From an uncultured Caryophanales bacterium (GTDB lineage Bacteria > Bacillota_I > Bacilli_A > RFN20 > CAG-826): a stretch of DNA of 33,937 nt. Shown in pieces: positions 8,776-18,564 of this stretch (positions are counted from its first letter, which is position 1; every line of letters begins with the position of its first letter). Location: the NCBI GenBank assembly GCA_946411895.1, contig CAMKFP010000005.1, positions 1 to 33,937 of the forward strand, written 5' to 3'. Made by a program: the position numbers and the translations under genes. The notes under the pieces were generated by a model, which was given only the letters and a program-made list of their open reading frames with translations, searched no databases and was not told the DNA's origin.

Positions 8776-10689
8776 ATGGAAATTAAAATTAAGAATTTGA
8801 CCAAAATCTTTACCGGAGATCCAAAAAAGAACATCCGTGATACCATCGCGGTTAAGGATTTGGATTTCGTTGTTGATGATGGCACACTTGTTGGTTTATT
8901 AGGACCTTCAGGATGTGGTAAATCCACAACTCTTTACATGATTAGTGGTTTACAAACCCCAACTTCTGGTGAAGTGTGGTTCGGTGATCAAGAAGTGACC
9001 AACCTTTCTCCAGAAAAAAGAGGAATCGGTTTAGTTTTCCAAAACTACGCCCTTTATCCTCACATGACAATTTATAAAAACATCGAATTCCCACTTACTT
9101 CTTTACAAGTGGAAGTTCCTCTTGAAACATTCTATACCTACCATCTTGAATATCGTTATGAGATGAAGGAAGATGATGAACTCAAAGGTTTAAAGAAATC
9201 ATTTGATTCTTTGGCAAAGAAAACTGGCTACACCAACAAACAGTTTGCCGCTAACTTTGCTTTAGAAGGACAAACCTTAACTATCAAAGTCACATTAACC
9301 AATGTTTCTCGTTCCAGCAAATCAATGTTTGAAGATAATGTCACACGCATTATCGCTGCTGAACTCGTCAACCAAGACGAAGCACAAACATCCGACGCTT
9401 TATTCGACACCACATTTAGAAGCACCGTTAACAAAATTAGTGATGCTGAAAAAGTGGATGTCGCCTTCCGTGGAAGACTTGGAAAAAGTTTCCAAACCGG
9501 ACAAATTGATGAAACTATCAAGTTGTTCCAATCAACCAGCCGTCCATTTGGTCATCCAGCGGAATCTGTTATTACCAAAACCCAACACGGCTATGAATTC
9601 ATGGCCCGCGTGGTGGGTGTTCCTCATTTAAAGATTGAAGAATGGTTCAATGCTGTAAAAGCTTCCTTTAATTATGAATCAAGCTATTACAACATTACCA
9701 AAGTCGATAATGCTCCTTTAACCAAGGACGTCAAAGCTTTCTTGAAAGCTAAGGGAGTCAAATTCGCCGACTTCAAGATCTATTTTGATAGAGAACATAC
9801 AAAACTCTATTTCAAACTCATGAAAGCCTCAACTGAGCAAGCTGACGCTGTTTTAGGTGAATTAGCTGAGAAGTTTGAACTTGGCGATATCGAAAAAGCC
9901 ACCTCTCAAGCCATTGCTCATAGAAAACTCACCAAAGAAGAACGTCGCGATATCGTTTATGAAACCGCCAAATTAGTGCAAGTTGATGATTATTTACAAC
10001 GTAAACCATCTCAACTCTCCGGTGGTCAACAACAACGTGTTGCTATCGCTCGTGCTTTAGTTAAACATCCAAGAGTTTTACTCTTAGACGAACCATTATC
10101 CAACTTAGATGCTCGTTTAAGATTACAAACCAGAGAAGAAATTAGACGTATTCAACAAGAAACCGGCATTACTTCCGTGTTTGTTACTCACGACCAAGAA
10201 GAAGCGATGTCCATTTCTGATCAAATCGTCGTTATGAAGTTAGGTGAAATGCAACAAATGGGTCATCCACAAGATGTCTATAATTCACCTGCTAACTTAT
10301 TCGTTGCTCAATTCCTTGGTACACCTCCAATCAATGTCTTTAAAGGACATGTGAAGGGCAAAGACATCATTGTTAACGATGAAACAGTCGGTCATAGTGA
10401 AATCGATTTAGGCGATAAAGATGTCTATGTCGCGATTAGACCAGAAGGTTTTATCTTAGCTAACGAAAAAGACAAAGAAGTCTTACATGCTGAATGTGAG
10501 ATGATTCAGGTCATGGGTCGTGATATTTCGATCGTCGCGAAACATCCTTGCTGTACCAAACCAACATTTAAAGCGATTATCTCTGCCGATGATGAAGTTC
10601 AACCAGGCAAAGTCGCCTTTAAGATTAAACCTCATAAGATTTTTGTCTTCGATGGAGAGACAGAAGAACGTATCTATACCACTAAATAA
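8776..10689 (+). CDS. ABC transporter ATP-binding protein (CUT1/MalK-UgpC-like) with a large internal insertion
   Basis: Walker A GPSGCGKSTT, Q-loop VFQNYALYPHM, signature LSGGQQQR, Walker B VLLLDEP, H-loop VTHDQEEAM, C-terminal TOBE-like region. About 270 aa lie between Q-loop and signature. Confidence 0.95.
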   Translation: MEIKIKNLTKIFTGDPKKNIRDTIAVKDLDFVVDDGTLVGLLGPSGCGKSTTLYMISGLQTPTSGEVWFGDQEVTNLSPEKRGIGLVFQNYALYPHMTIYKNIEFPLTSLQVEVPLETFYTYHLEYRYEMKEDDELKGLKKSFDSLAKKTGYTNKQFAANFALEGQTLTIKVTLTNVSRSSKSMFEDNVTRIIAAELVNQDEAQTSDALFDTTFRSTVNKISDAEKVDVAFRGRLGKSFQTGQIDETIKLFQSTSRPFGHPAESVITKTQHGYEFMARVVGVPHLKIEEWFNAVKASFNYESSYYNITKVDNAPLTKDVKAFLKAKGVKFADFKIYFDREHTKLYFKLMKASTEQADAVLGELAEKFELGDIEKATSQAIAHRKLTKEERRDIVYETAKLVQVDDYLQRKPSQLSGGQQQRVAIARALVKHPRVLLLDEPLSNLDARLRLQTREEIRRIQQETGITSVFVTHDQEEAMSISDQIVVMKLGEMQQMGHPQDVYNSPANLFVAQFLGTPPINVFKGHVKGKDIIVNDETVGHSEIDLGDKDVYVAIRPEGFILANEKDKEVLHAECEMIQVMGRDISIVAKHPCCTKPTFKAIISADDEVQPGKVAFKIKPHKIFVFDGETEERIYTTK

Positions 10690-10702
10690 TTAAGGAGGAC
10701 CT

Positions 10703-11827
10703 ATGTTGTTTTTTAGAAAGAAACATAAAGTCGAAGAAGCTTCAGCCAGTCAACTCCCAGTGGTAGAGGGACCGGGATACGATGATATCCCTGAGACTAA
10801 AGAAGGCTATGACGAAGAAAGAAAAGTCATCGTTAGATTAGTCGGCAAGCGTCCTGAAAAGAAATACCAAGTTACCGGTATTGATGATGTTGCGAGCAAA
10901 AACAACTGGAAAGCATGGCTCTATTTAGCCCCAGTCATTATTTTGCTCTCTGTCTTCTCGCTTTATCCATTGATTAACACCATCTTCATTTCCATTACGA
11001 AAAACTACTCATATATTGATGGATATGGAACAGGTTTAACACTTGATAACTTCGCTATCGTGCTAGGCCTGAAGAGTTTCGTAAACCAAGCCGGAGAGAT
11101 GGGTCGAGAAACGAACTTCGTGAAATTCGCTATCCCGAATACTTTGGTCATCACATTTGTGACTGTTCCACTCAGTATTTTCTTAGCGTTAATTATCGCG
11201 GTTGCCCTTAATAGTATTAAGTGGTTCCAAAAGTTCCTCCAAACCGTCTTCTTCCTCCCTTATGTCACTAACGGTATTGCTATTGGTATGGTTTTCGCCG
11301 TTATCTTTGATAGACAGGGTATTATTAATAACTTATTCGGTGTAAGCGTGAACTGGATTCAAAACGCTGAACGTTGGACAGCGATGATTCCACTTTGTAT
11401 CTTCATCGTTTGGAATTCTATTCCATTTAAAATCTTAATTCTTTTATCTGGCCTTCAAGGTGTTGATAAGCAGTATTATCAAGCTGCTCAAATTGATAGT
11501 GCTTCTAAGGGCAAAGTTTTAAGAAAGATTACTGTTCCATTATTATCACCACAAATCCTCTATCTCATGATTACCGGATTTATCGGTGCCTTTAAGGAAT
11601 ATAACTCAATTATTTCTATCTTTGGCGCTCCTTCTACCGCGGGTAGTGGTGGTGCTTCCACAGAAAAGAACTTATTAACTGTCGTTTATTACGTCTACGA
11701 TATCTTGGAAAATGACTCCACAACCAAGATTCAATACGGCGCTGCCGGCGCAGTCTTATTATTCGCAGTTATTCTCTTATTCACTCTCTTCCAGAGCAAA
11801 GTCAGTAAGAAGAGAGTCCATTACTAG
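10703..11827 (+). CDS. ABC transporter permease (MalF/UgpA-like) with a charged N-terminal extension
   Basis: EAA-loop QAAQIDSASKGKVLRKITVPLLSP; multiple TMs; follows the ATPase gene by 13 nt. Confidence 0.93.
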   Translation: MLFFRKKHKVEEASASQLPVVEGPGYDDIPETKEGYDEERKVIVRLVGKRPEKKYQVTGIDDVASKNNWKAWLYLAPVIILLSVFSLYPLINTIFISITKNYSYIDGYGTGLTLDNFAIVLGLKSFVNQAGEMGRETNFVKFAIPNTLVITFVTVPLSIFLALIIAVALNSIKWFQKFLQTVFFLPYVTNGIAIGMVFAVIFDRQGIINNLFGVSVNWIQNAERWTAMIPLCIFIVWNSIPFKILILLSGLQGVDKQYYQAAQIDSASKGKVLRKITVPLLSPQILYLMITGFIGAFKEYNSIISIFGAPSTAGSGGASTEKNLLTVVYYVYDILENDSTTKIQYGAAGAVLLFAVILLFTLFQSKVSKKRVHY

Positions 11828-11838
11828 GAGGATTAGAT

Positions 11839-12816
11839 ATGGCAAAAGAATATATTAATTTTTCTAGCGAAAAGATGGGACCACAAATCACTTTATCCAT
11901 TAAAGAGAGTGGTCGTACTGTTGAAATGATCAAACGTGGAGAAAAGATTGCTAAGATCATCTCAACAACCTTTACTTACATTTTCATTCTCGCTCTTGCG
12001 CTTCTTGTGATTTTCCCATTCTATTGGATGATTATCACATCATTGAAGAGTTTAGATGAAATTACTGGTATGTCTACTGGTGGATATCAGACATACTTCC
12101 CCCAAATCGTCATGTGGTCCAACTATGTGTACGTTTTCCAAAAATTCGACTTTACGACTTATATGTCCAATACAATCGTGGTCGCAATCTTCTCCACCCT
12201 TGGTACTTTGTTAACAACAGTCTTCGCCGCTTTCGCGTTTGCTAGACTTAATTTCAAAGGCCGTGAAACAGTCTTTATGGTCTTCTTAATGACCATGATG
12301 ATTCCAGGCGAAATGATGGTCTTATCTAACTACATTACCGTCGCTTCCTTCGGCTGGATTGATTCAGAAAATCAAACACTTATTCAAGCTTATGCTTGTA
12401 TGATTGTTCCATTCTGGGTTTCTGTCTTCTATATCTATTTATTAAGACAAAACTTCAAACAAATTCCTAATGAACTCTATTTGGCCGCGAAAGTCGATGG
12501 CAAGAGCGATTGGCATTATCTATGGAAAGTTATGGTGCCACTTTGCTCCCCAACCCTCATTTCCATTACCATCTTGAAGTTTATGGGTACTTGGAACTCA
12601 TATATGTGGCCACAACTCGTCTGTAAGAACGAAGCCTATCAATTGATCTCTAATGGTTTACGTGGATCAAGCTTCACTAACGCAGACACGGGTATTACTG
12701 AATATGGTTACCGTATGGCCGCGACCGTGCTTGTTACAGTCCCATTATTCCTCTTATTCGTCTTCTTCAGAAAATACATTATGAAGGGCGTTGGAAGAGC
12801 TGGTATTAAGGGCTAA
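11839..12816 (+). CDS. ABC transporter permease (MalG/UgpE-like)
   Basis: EAA-loop LAAKVDGKSDWHYLWKVMVPLCSP; multiple TMs; in operon. Confidence 0.93.
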   Translation: MAKEYINFSSEKMGPQITLSIKESGRTVEMIKRGEKIAKIISTTFTYIFILALALLVIFPFYWMIITSLKSLDEITGMSTGGYQTYFPQIVMWSNYVYVFQKFDFTTYMSNTIVVAIFSTLGTLLTTVFAAFAFARLNFKGRETVFMVFLMTMMIPGEMMVLSNYITVASFGWIDSENQTLIQAYACMIVPFWVSVFYIYLLRQNFKQIPNELYLAAKVDGKSDWHYLWKVMVPLCSPTLISITILKFMGTWNSYMWPQLVCKNEAYQLISNGLRGSSFTNADTGITEYGYRMAATVLVTVPLFLLFVFFRKYIMKGVGRAGIKG

Positions 12817-12865
12817 AAATGGTTTTAAGCTTTATTAAGCTTTAAATAAAAATAAGGAGATTCTT

Positions 12866-14365
12866 ATGAAAAGAAATTACAAATCAATCTTATTCGCTTT
12901 AACAGCTGCGATGATCGCACCTATCGTCGGTTGTGGTGGTTCTAGCACTGATGAAGCTCATACAATTAAGATCTGGACAACATTCAACGATGACTATGGC
13001 GCGATTATCACCAAAGTCAAAAAGAGCTTTGAAACAAAATATCCAGAGTACAAAGTCAGCTACAAGAAAATCAATGGTGGCTATAACGATTTAGCCGCGG
13101 ACATTGAAAAAGGCGCCAGCGCTGGTGATATTCCAGATATGGCAGCCTTATATCCAGATAGCATGGCAAAATTCTTAGATTTAAACATCGGTATGAATAT
13201 CGAGCCATATATGAAGGATGAAGAAATCGGCTGGACTAGTGAAGACTTTGATGATATCCCAGAAGGTTATATCGTAGAAGGTCAATCCTACGTTCTTCCT
13301 GGTACATATTCCTTACCAATTTGTAAATCCACAGAAGCGATGTTCTATGATAAAGACGCTTTAGTTAATAACGGCGGTTTAGATTTATCCAGCATCGATG
13401 ACACCATTAACGATGGTGATCCATTAACTGAAAACTACATCAACTCTTTAACATGGGATGATTTATTCAATCATTTACTCCCTGCGATCGAAACTTATAT
13501 TAAGAACAATCCAAGCGATACTAGATTCTCCCCATATGCTGCTAAATATAAAGACAATGGTGCTTTATTCGGCTATGACAGTGATGACAATATGTTCATC
13601 ACTTTAGCGGAACAATATGGATATGGCTATACTTCCATTAACTCCAAAACCGGTAAAGGTAGCATCGACTTTGTCGTTAAAAACGATAAGGGTGAATTTG
13701 CTGGTATTACCGATGAATACTATGCTTTAGTGACACAATTATATAACGCTGCTAAGGCTAGACATTTAACTACATCTGCTTATTTAGGTGAAAGAGTTAA
13801 CTACGTTTTTACAACTGGCGGTATGTTGTTCTCTATTGGTTCCACTGGCGGAACAAAATATCAATTCTCAACCACCCATGCTTTAGATGTCGGTGTTGCT
13901 AACATTCCACAAGTCAATCCAGAAGATAGCAAAGTCATCAACCAAGGACCATCTGTCGTCTTCTTAAGAAATCCAAAAATCAAGAAAGACGCGGAAAAAG
14001 TCGCCACCAAAGCCCGTGGTATGTGGTTATTCTATAAAGAATGGACAAGTAAAGATTTCGCCACTGAATGGACAGTGACAACTAACTACGCTCCAATTAG
14101 AAAATCCACTGGTGAAGATCCAACATACTTAGCTAAGTGTGATGAATCTAAACAAACATTAAAGACTCAAGAAATGCTCAATGCGAGAACATTTAAATAT
14201 GTCGCAGAAGTCTCTGACTCCTTATTCGGTAGCCCAGTCTTCACAAACTCTGGCAAAGCCCGTAACGCTGTCTCTGGTATCTTCTCTGATATTTTCAAAC
14301 TCTCAACACTCTCCCGTAGTGCTGTTGAAGAAATCTTCGCAAGAGCTTACTCCGCTGCTATTTAA
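12866..14365 (+). CDS. Extracellular solute-binding lipoprotein, family-1-like (copy 1)
   Basis: Lipobox PIVGC; HTIKIWTTFNDDYGAIITKVKKSFETKYP start typical of family-1 SBPs; homologous blocks with the next ORF. Confidence 0.88.
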   Translation: MKRNYKSILFALTAAMIAPIVGCGGSSTDEAHTIKIWTTFNDDYGAIITKVKKSFETKYPEYKVSYKKINGGYNDLAADIEKGASAGDIPDMAALYPDSMAKFLDLNIGMNIEPYMKDEEIGWTSEDFDDIPEGYIVEGQSYVLPGTYSLPICKSTEAMFYDKDALVNNGGLDLSSIDDTINDGDPLTENYINSLTWDDLFNHLLPAIETYIKNNPSDTRFSPYAAKYKDNGALFGYDSDDNMFITLAEQYGYGYTSINSKTGKGSIDFVVKNDKGEFAGITDEYYALVTQLYNAAKARHLTTSAYLGERVNYVFTTGGMLFSIGSTGGTKYQFSTTHALDVGVANIPQVNPEDSKVINQGPSVVFLRNPKIKKDAEKVATKARGMWLFYKEWTSKDFATEWTVTTNYAPIRKSTGEDPTYLAKCDESKQTLKTQEMLNARTFKYVAEVSDSLFGSPVFTNSGKARNAVSGIFSDIFKLSTLSRSAVEEIFARAYSAAI

Positions 14366-14389
14366 TCTCTATACAAAGGAGTAAACAGT

Positions 14390-15883
14390 ATGAAACCTAT
14401 GAAAAAAATACTCACATTACCAGCTTTAGCCCTCGCAATGGGCTCCTTAGCTGGTTGTGGAAGCAAATTCTCTGGTGTGACTATTAACTTCTGGCACACC
14501 TTTGGTAAAACCGTCACAGACGCTTTAACAGTGTACGCAAGCAACTTTGCTAAACTCGTTAAAGAACATGATGGTGTCGATATCAGAGTAAAACTCACCT
14601 ATAAAGGTGGTTACACCGATGTCAAAAACGAAGTGACCAAAGCTTTATCTGTAGCGGGCAACCCAACTTTAACCGTTGCCTATCCAGATCACGTCGCCGA
14701 CTATTTCTCCGCAGAGAAAAAAGCTGGTGAATACGTCGTTAATTTAGAAAATTACGCCGAAGATTCTGAAATCGGATTCGGTAAAGAAGCTTGGCTTGGC
14801 GATAACAAGGGCTCTGAAGACTTCATTGAATCCTTCTATAACGAAGGCCAAGCCTATCAAAGAGAAGGTTTATATTCCTTACCATTCTTAAAATCCACAG
14901 AAGTCATGCTCTATAACCAAGACTTGTTACTTTCTGCGATGAGCAAAATTGGCACCACACCTGATGGTGAAGATGCCCCAACCACTCCAGATGATTTAAG
15001 AGATTATCTCTCTGATATCTCATGGGATGATTTTATGGATTTATGTGAATCCATCAAAGACCATATGAAGGAAATCTCTAAAGACCTTAAGTGGCCTGCC
15101 TTCTATGATAGTGATGGTAACTTATTCATCTCTCAACTCTATCAAAACGAAATCCCATATGCTGATTTTGATGATAGAGGCCATGCCTATATTGGCTTTA
15201 ATGGCAAAGATGAAGCCACTGCCACACCAGAACAAATCGAAGCCTATAACGATGTGCAAGATTTAATGGCAAAATACTATAACTGGCACAAGAAAGGCTT
15301 ATTCGAAACCAAAGGTGTTGATGGCCAATATTCCTCTAACTATCTCGTTCCTGGAAAAACCATCTTTGCGATTGGTAGCTGTGGTGGTTCGGGTTATTCC
15401 TTCCCATCCAGTGGTGAGTTCAAAGTCGGTTGTGTTAAGGTTCCTTATAGCAACAACAACCCATTATATGTTTCTCAAGGCCCAACACTTACCATTTTAA
15501 ATAACAAGAAATTAAGCGCGGAAGATAACAGCGTTGCTGTTAAATACGCTTACAAGTTTGCAAAATACATCACAAACGATCAAATTAATGCAACCTTATG
15601 TACCAATAACTCTGAAGGTTACATCCCTGTCAGAAGTAGTGCTTATGATAATAAAGTCTTCACCGACTATATGGCTAGTAGCACTGAATACGTTATTGTT
15701 ACTAGATGCGTTTTAGAAGACGTTGCCGGTAACTATCTCAATTCTCCTGTTTTCAAAGGCTCTGCCACACTTAGAGAATTAGTCGCTGGTGCTTTAGCTG
15801 ATATTCTTAAAAAAGGTAGCAGCAAAGAAGAAATTAAGAAAATTTTAGATAACGCTATTGAACAAGCTATTCTCAAGATGTAA
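14390..15883 (+). CDS. Extracellular solute-binding lipoprotein, family-1-like (copy 2)
   Basis: Lipobox SLAGC; VTINFWHTFGKTVTDALTVYASNF. Shares YSLP..KSTE.M.Y, F.IGS.GG..Y.F and QGP blocks with copy 1. Confidence 0.88.
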   Translation: MKPMKKILTLPALALAMGSLAGCGSKFSGVTINFWHTFGKTVTDALTVYASNFAKLVKEHDGVDIRVKLTYKGGYTDVKNEVTKALSVAGNPTLTVAYPDHVADYFSAEKKAGEYVVNLENYAEDSEIGFGKEAWLGDNKGSEDFIESFYNEGQAYQREGLYSLPFLKSTEVMLYNQDLLLSAMSKIGTTPDGEDAPTTPDDLRDYLSDISWDDFMDLCESIKDHMKEISKDLKWPAFYDSDGNLFISQLYQNEIPYADFDDRGHAYIGFNGKDEATATPEQIEAYNDVQDLMAKYYNWHKKGLFETKGVDGQYSSNYLVPGKTIFAIGSCGGSGYSFPSSGEFKVGCVKVPYSNNNPLYVSQGPTLTILNNKKLSAEDNSVAVKYAYKFAKYITNDQINATLCTNNSEGYIPVRSSAYDNKVFTDYMASSTEYVIVTRCVLEDVAGNYLNSPVFKGSATLRELVAGALADILKKGSSKEEIKKILDNAIEQAILKM

Positions 15884-15896
15884 CAAAGGAGGAAAA

Positions 15897-18029
15897 ATGA
15901 TGTTCTCATTCCTTAAAAAATCTAAACTTGCTCTTTTAGGAGCGGCAACTATCTTAGCAGGAACATCACTTGTTGGTTGTAACAAAGGACCAAAATTCAT
16001 TGATTACGCCCACAATGGCTCAGTTGTTTTACCTGTCGATTATCGTGGTCATGACTTCTTCCAAGACGGTATTGGCCAAGTGACAGTTAAAACATATATT
16101 GATGGAGATACCACCCACTTCTTACAAGTGGAAGGCGATACTTCAACTATTTTGAAATCCAGGTATTATGGCATTGATACTCCAGAATCAACTGGTAATG
16201 TTCAAGAATATGGCAAACAAGCTAGTAATTTCACTCATGAAAAGCTAGCTAATGCTGTTGAAAACGGAACAATTGTTGTTTCTTCTCCGTTCTCTATTCA
16301 AGGAGACTTCCGTGCTCCTGAAAAAGATTCAACAGGTGAAAGATATCTTTCCCTTGTTTGGATTCATGAAACAAAGAAAAATGCCCCATTCAAGGAATTG
16401 ATTCTTCTCAATCTTTGGATTGTTCAAGAAGGTCTATCCTGGGCTAAAGGAACGACCGAAGTTCCTGAATACGCCGATACATTCTCTAATGCGATGAATC
16501 AGGCGGAAAAATTTAAACTCAAACTTTGGAGTGGTGAACCAGATCCATTATTCAACTATGGTTCTTATGAAACTGTCTCATTATTAGACATTAAGAATGA
16601 AACCATTGAATTTATTAAGGATCCAGACCACGTCAACAAGTATAATGGCATGAAGGTCAGATTTACCGGCACTGTCGCTGGTTATTCAAATCACAACCTT
16701 TATGTCGAAGAATTCTATCCTGACATCGACGAAGATACAGGTATGGAATTAGAAACTGGCCAATGGGCTGGTATCAACATCTTCTGCGGTATGGGTGCTA
16801 TTGCAAGTGATTACACAACAATTGGTACTTATCTTGAAGTTGTTGGCTTAGCCCAAGACAGTGATACCTTTGGTTTCCAAATTACTGATACTCAAGGTCA
16901 CTGGCCAGCCAGCTTAAAACCAACTGAAGACGACTGCAGAATTCTTTTAACCGCTGAAGAAAATCAAGGCGTTCACTCTTTAAAGACTTATAGTTACACA
17001 ATTAGTGAATTTAACGCCAAAATCAAAGATTCTCCAGAAGCAAACCTTGAGAATCTCTTCTGTTCTACAGTTGTTTTTGAACCATTAACAGTTTCTCGTG
17101 TTTATGTAAATAAAAGTGGTGACGAAGTTACTCTTTACTTCAAAGATTGTGATTTCTCTGCTTATGTCTCATTTACATATCACGGTGATCCAACCAACCC
17201 AGGTGATGCTTGGATGGACAAAGCCCATTTCCTCGGAAAGACATTTAATGTCCGCGGTGTTTATGGATATCACTATTATCCAGATTCTGGAACATTTAAC
17301 TATCAACTCATCATTTGTGAAGATAGCGATCTTGTCTGCTTAACTGATAGACATGGTACAGTTATTGCCGATCCATTAACTGTTGCTGAAGCTAATAACA
17401 CAACATTCGTTAAAGACGTTTACTACTTTGTGAATGGTGAAATCAGCGCTGTCACATCTGCTGATAAGACCACAGGCAAAGCCAGCTTCACTTTAGTCGA
17501 TGAGAAAGACAACACCAAATCAGTGAAAGTCGTTGACGCGATTGTCGCTGCTGCTTATATCGATGATTATATTCCAAAAGTCGTCGTTGGTTCTTATGTG
17601 AGATTATTTGGTGTCCCAGCCAAGAGTGGTGGAGTCGTAACATTCACTCCTGCTGAAATTATTGAAATTAAAGTTCACGGCCAAAGAGCGGAAGATCCAT
17701 TAACTCTTGAAGAAGCTAATGAGATTGCCTCTAAATTAGATAATAATCAAGAGACTGAACTCTTATACTATTTTGCTGGTGTGATTAAAGAAATCACTTC
17801 TCCATTAGATGATTCTAGACGTATTTCATTCGTCTTAGAGGATAATGGATATGAATATTTGGTCACTGATGCAAGAATCAAGTCCAGCGAAGACAAATTC
17901 TCTCCAGAGGACATTATTGTCGGCGCGACAGTCTTGATTAACGCTAAATTATTAAAGACTACAATTGATGGAAACGTAGTCCTTACCACATATCGTAACG
18001 GTTGTACCATTTACGATGTGCTCGATTAA
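15897..18029 (+). CDS. SNase (thermonuclease)-domain lipoprotein with C-terminal probable OB-fold repeats
   Basis: Lipobox SLVGC. TVKTYIDGDTTHF...SRYYGIDTPES...GKQASNFT...GERYLSLVW matches SNase catalytic positions (Asp, Arg, Asp-Thr-x-Glu, Arg). Start moved to the ATG at 15897 after GGAGG. Confidence 0.9.
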   Translation: MMFSFLKKSKLALLGAATILAGTSLVGCNKGPKFIDYAHNGSVVLPVDYRGHDFFQDGIGQVTVKTYIDGDTTHFLQVEGDTSTILKSRYYGIDTPESTGNVQEYGKQASNFTHEKLANAVENGTIVVSSPFSIQGDFRAPEKDSTGERYLSLVWIHETKKNAPFKELILLNLWIVQEGLSWAKGTTEVPEYADTFSNAMNQAEKFKLKLWSGEPDPLFNYGSYETVSLLDIKNETIEFIKDPDHVNKYNGMKVRFTGTVAGYSNHNLYVEEFYPDIDEDTGMELETGQWAGINIFCGMGAIASDYTTIGTYLEVVGLAQDSDTFGFQITDTQGHWPASLKPTEDDCRILLTAEENQGVHSLKTYSYTISEFNAKIKDSPEANLENLFCSTVVFEPLTVSRVYVNKSGDEVTLYFKDCDFSAYVSFTYHGDPTNPGDAWMDKAHFLGKTFNVRGVYGYHYYPDSGTFNYQLIICEDSDLVCLTDRHGTVIADPLTVAEANNTTFVKDVYYFVNGEISAVTSADKTTGKASFTLVDEKDNTKSVKVVDAIVAAAYIDDYIPKVVVGSYVRLFGVPAKSGGVVTFTPAEIIEIKVHGQRAEDPLTLEEANEIASKLDNNQETELLYYFAGVIKEITSPLDDSRRISFVLEDNGYEYLVTDARIKSSEDKFSPEDIIVGATVLINAKLLKTTIDGNVVLTTYRNGCTIYDVLD

Positions 18030-18049
18030 TATCAAAGGAGATAACTAAT

Positions 18050-18523
18050 ATGTATTGTTACCATTGCGGTTATAAACTTGACGAACGCAAGATTGAAGCC
18101 AAGAAATCTTCCTTTTCTGGCGTCGAAAATGTCGACGAAGAAGCAAAAGTGGAATATATTTGTCCACGTTGTGGCCATCTTATCCATGAAGGAATGAGTG
18201 AAGAAGATTCTAAAGCTTTATCACGTGCTTCTCACGCACAAATCCAACGTGCGGCTAACTCATATGCCCGTGGAATGTGTATGAATGCTCTTGGAGCAAT
18301 CTTGTTAGTTATCGCAATCATGTTCTTCTTCTTAGCCAAGAAGCCAGGACATGGTGGTGAACTCGAAACAAACTGCGCAGAATTCTACGTATTCCTTGTT
18401 TCGCTTGTTATTTCTGTAACTCTTTTAGGAGTTGGTATCGCTTTTACAATTATCGGAGTTCGTAATAAGCATCACTATACCAACCTCTTGAAAGATTTAA
18501 ATAATCAGACTTTTGTGCAGTAG
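18050..18523 (+). CDS. Zinc-ribbon membrane protein
   Basis: CYHCGYKL...YICPRCGHLI followed by two TM segments. Start at the SD-preceded ATG 18050 (AAAGGAG). Confidence 0.75.
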   Translation: MYCYHCGYKLDERKIEAKKSSFSGVENVDEEAKVEYICPRCGHLIHEGMSEEDSKALSRASHAQIQRAANSYARGMCMNALGAILLVIAIMFFFLAKKPGHGGELETNCAEFYVFLVSLVISVTLLGVGIAFTIIGVRNKHHYTNLLKDLNNQTFVQ

Positions 18524-18564
18524 CATAAAAGAAATTAAAGGATTGTTGTAATAAGGAGGAAAAT

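Noticed and set aside
9302-9631. 109-aa alternate-frame ORF within the ATPase insertion
   Set aside because: Out of frame with the ATPase, no SD, repetitive composition. The in-frame ATPase ORF is continuous, so a frameshift or nested gene is not needed.
8776-10689. Assembly chimera as an explanation of the overlong ATPase
   Set aside because: Both ATPase halves join in one frame, all motifs occur once in order, and insert codon style matches the flanks. Still worth read-level confirmation.
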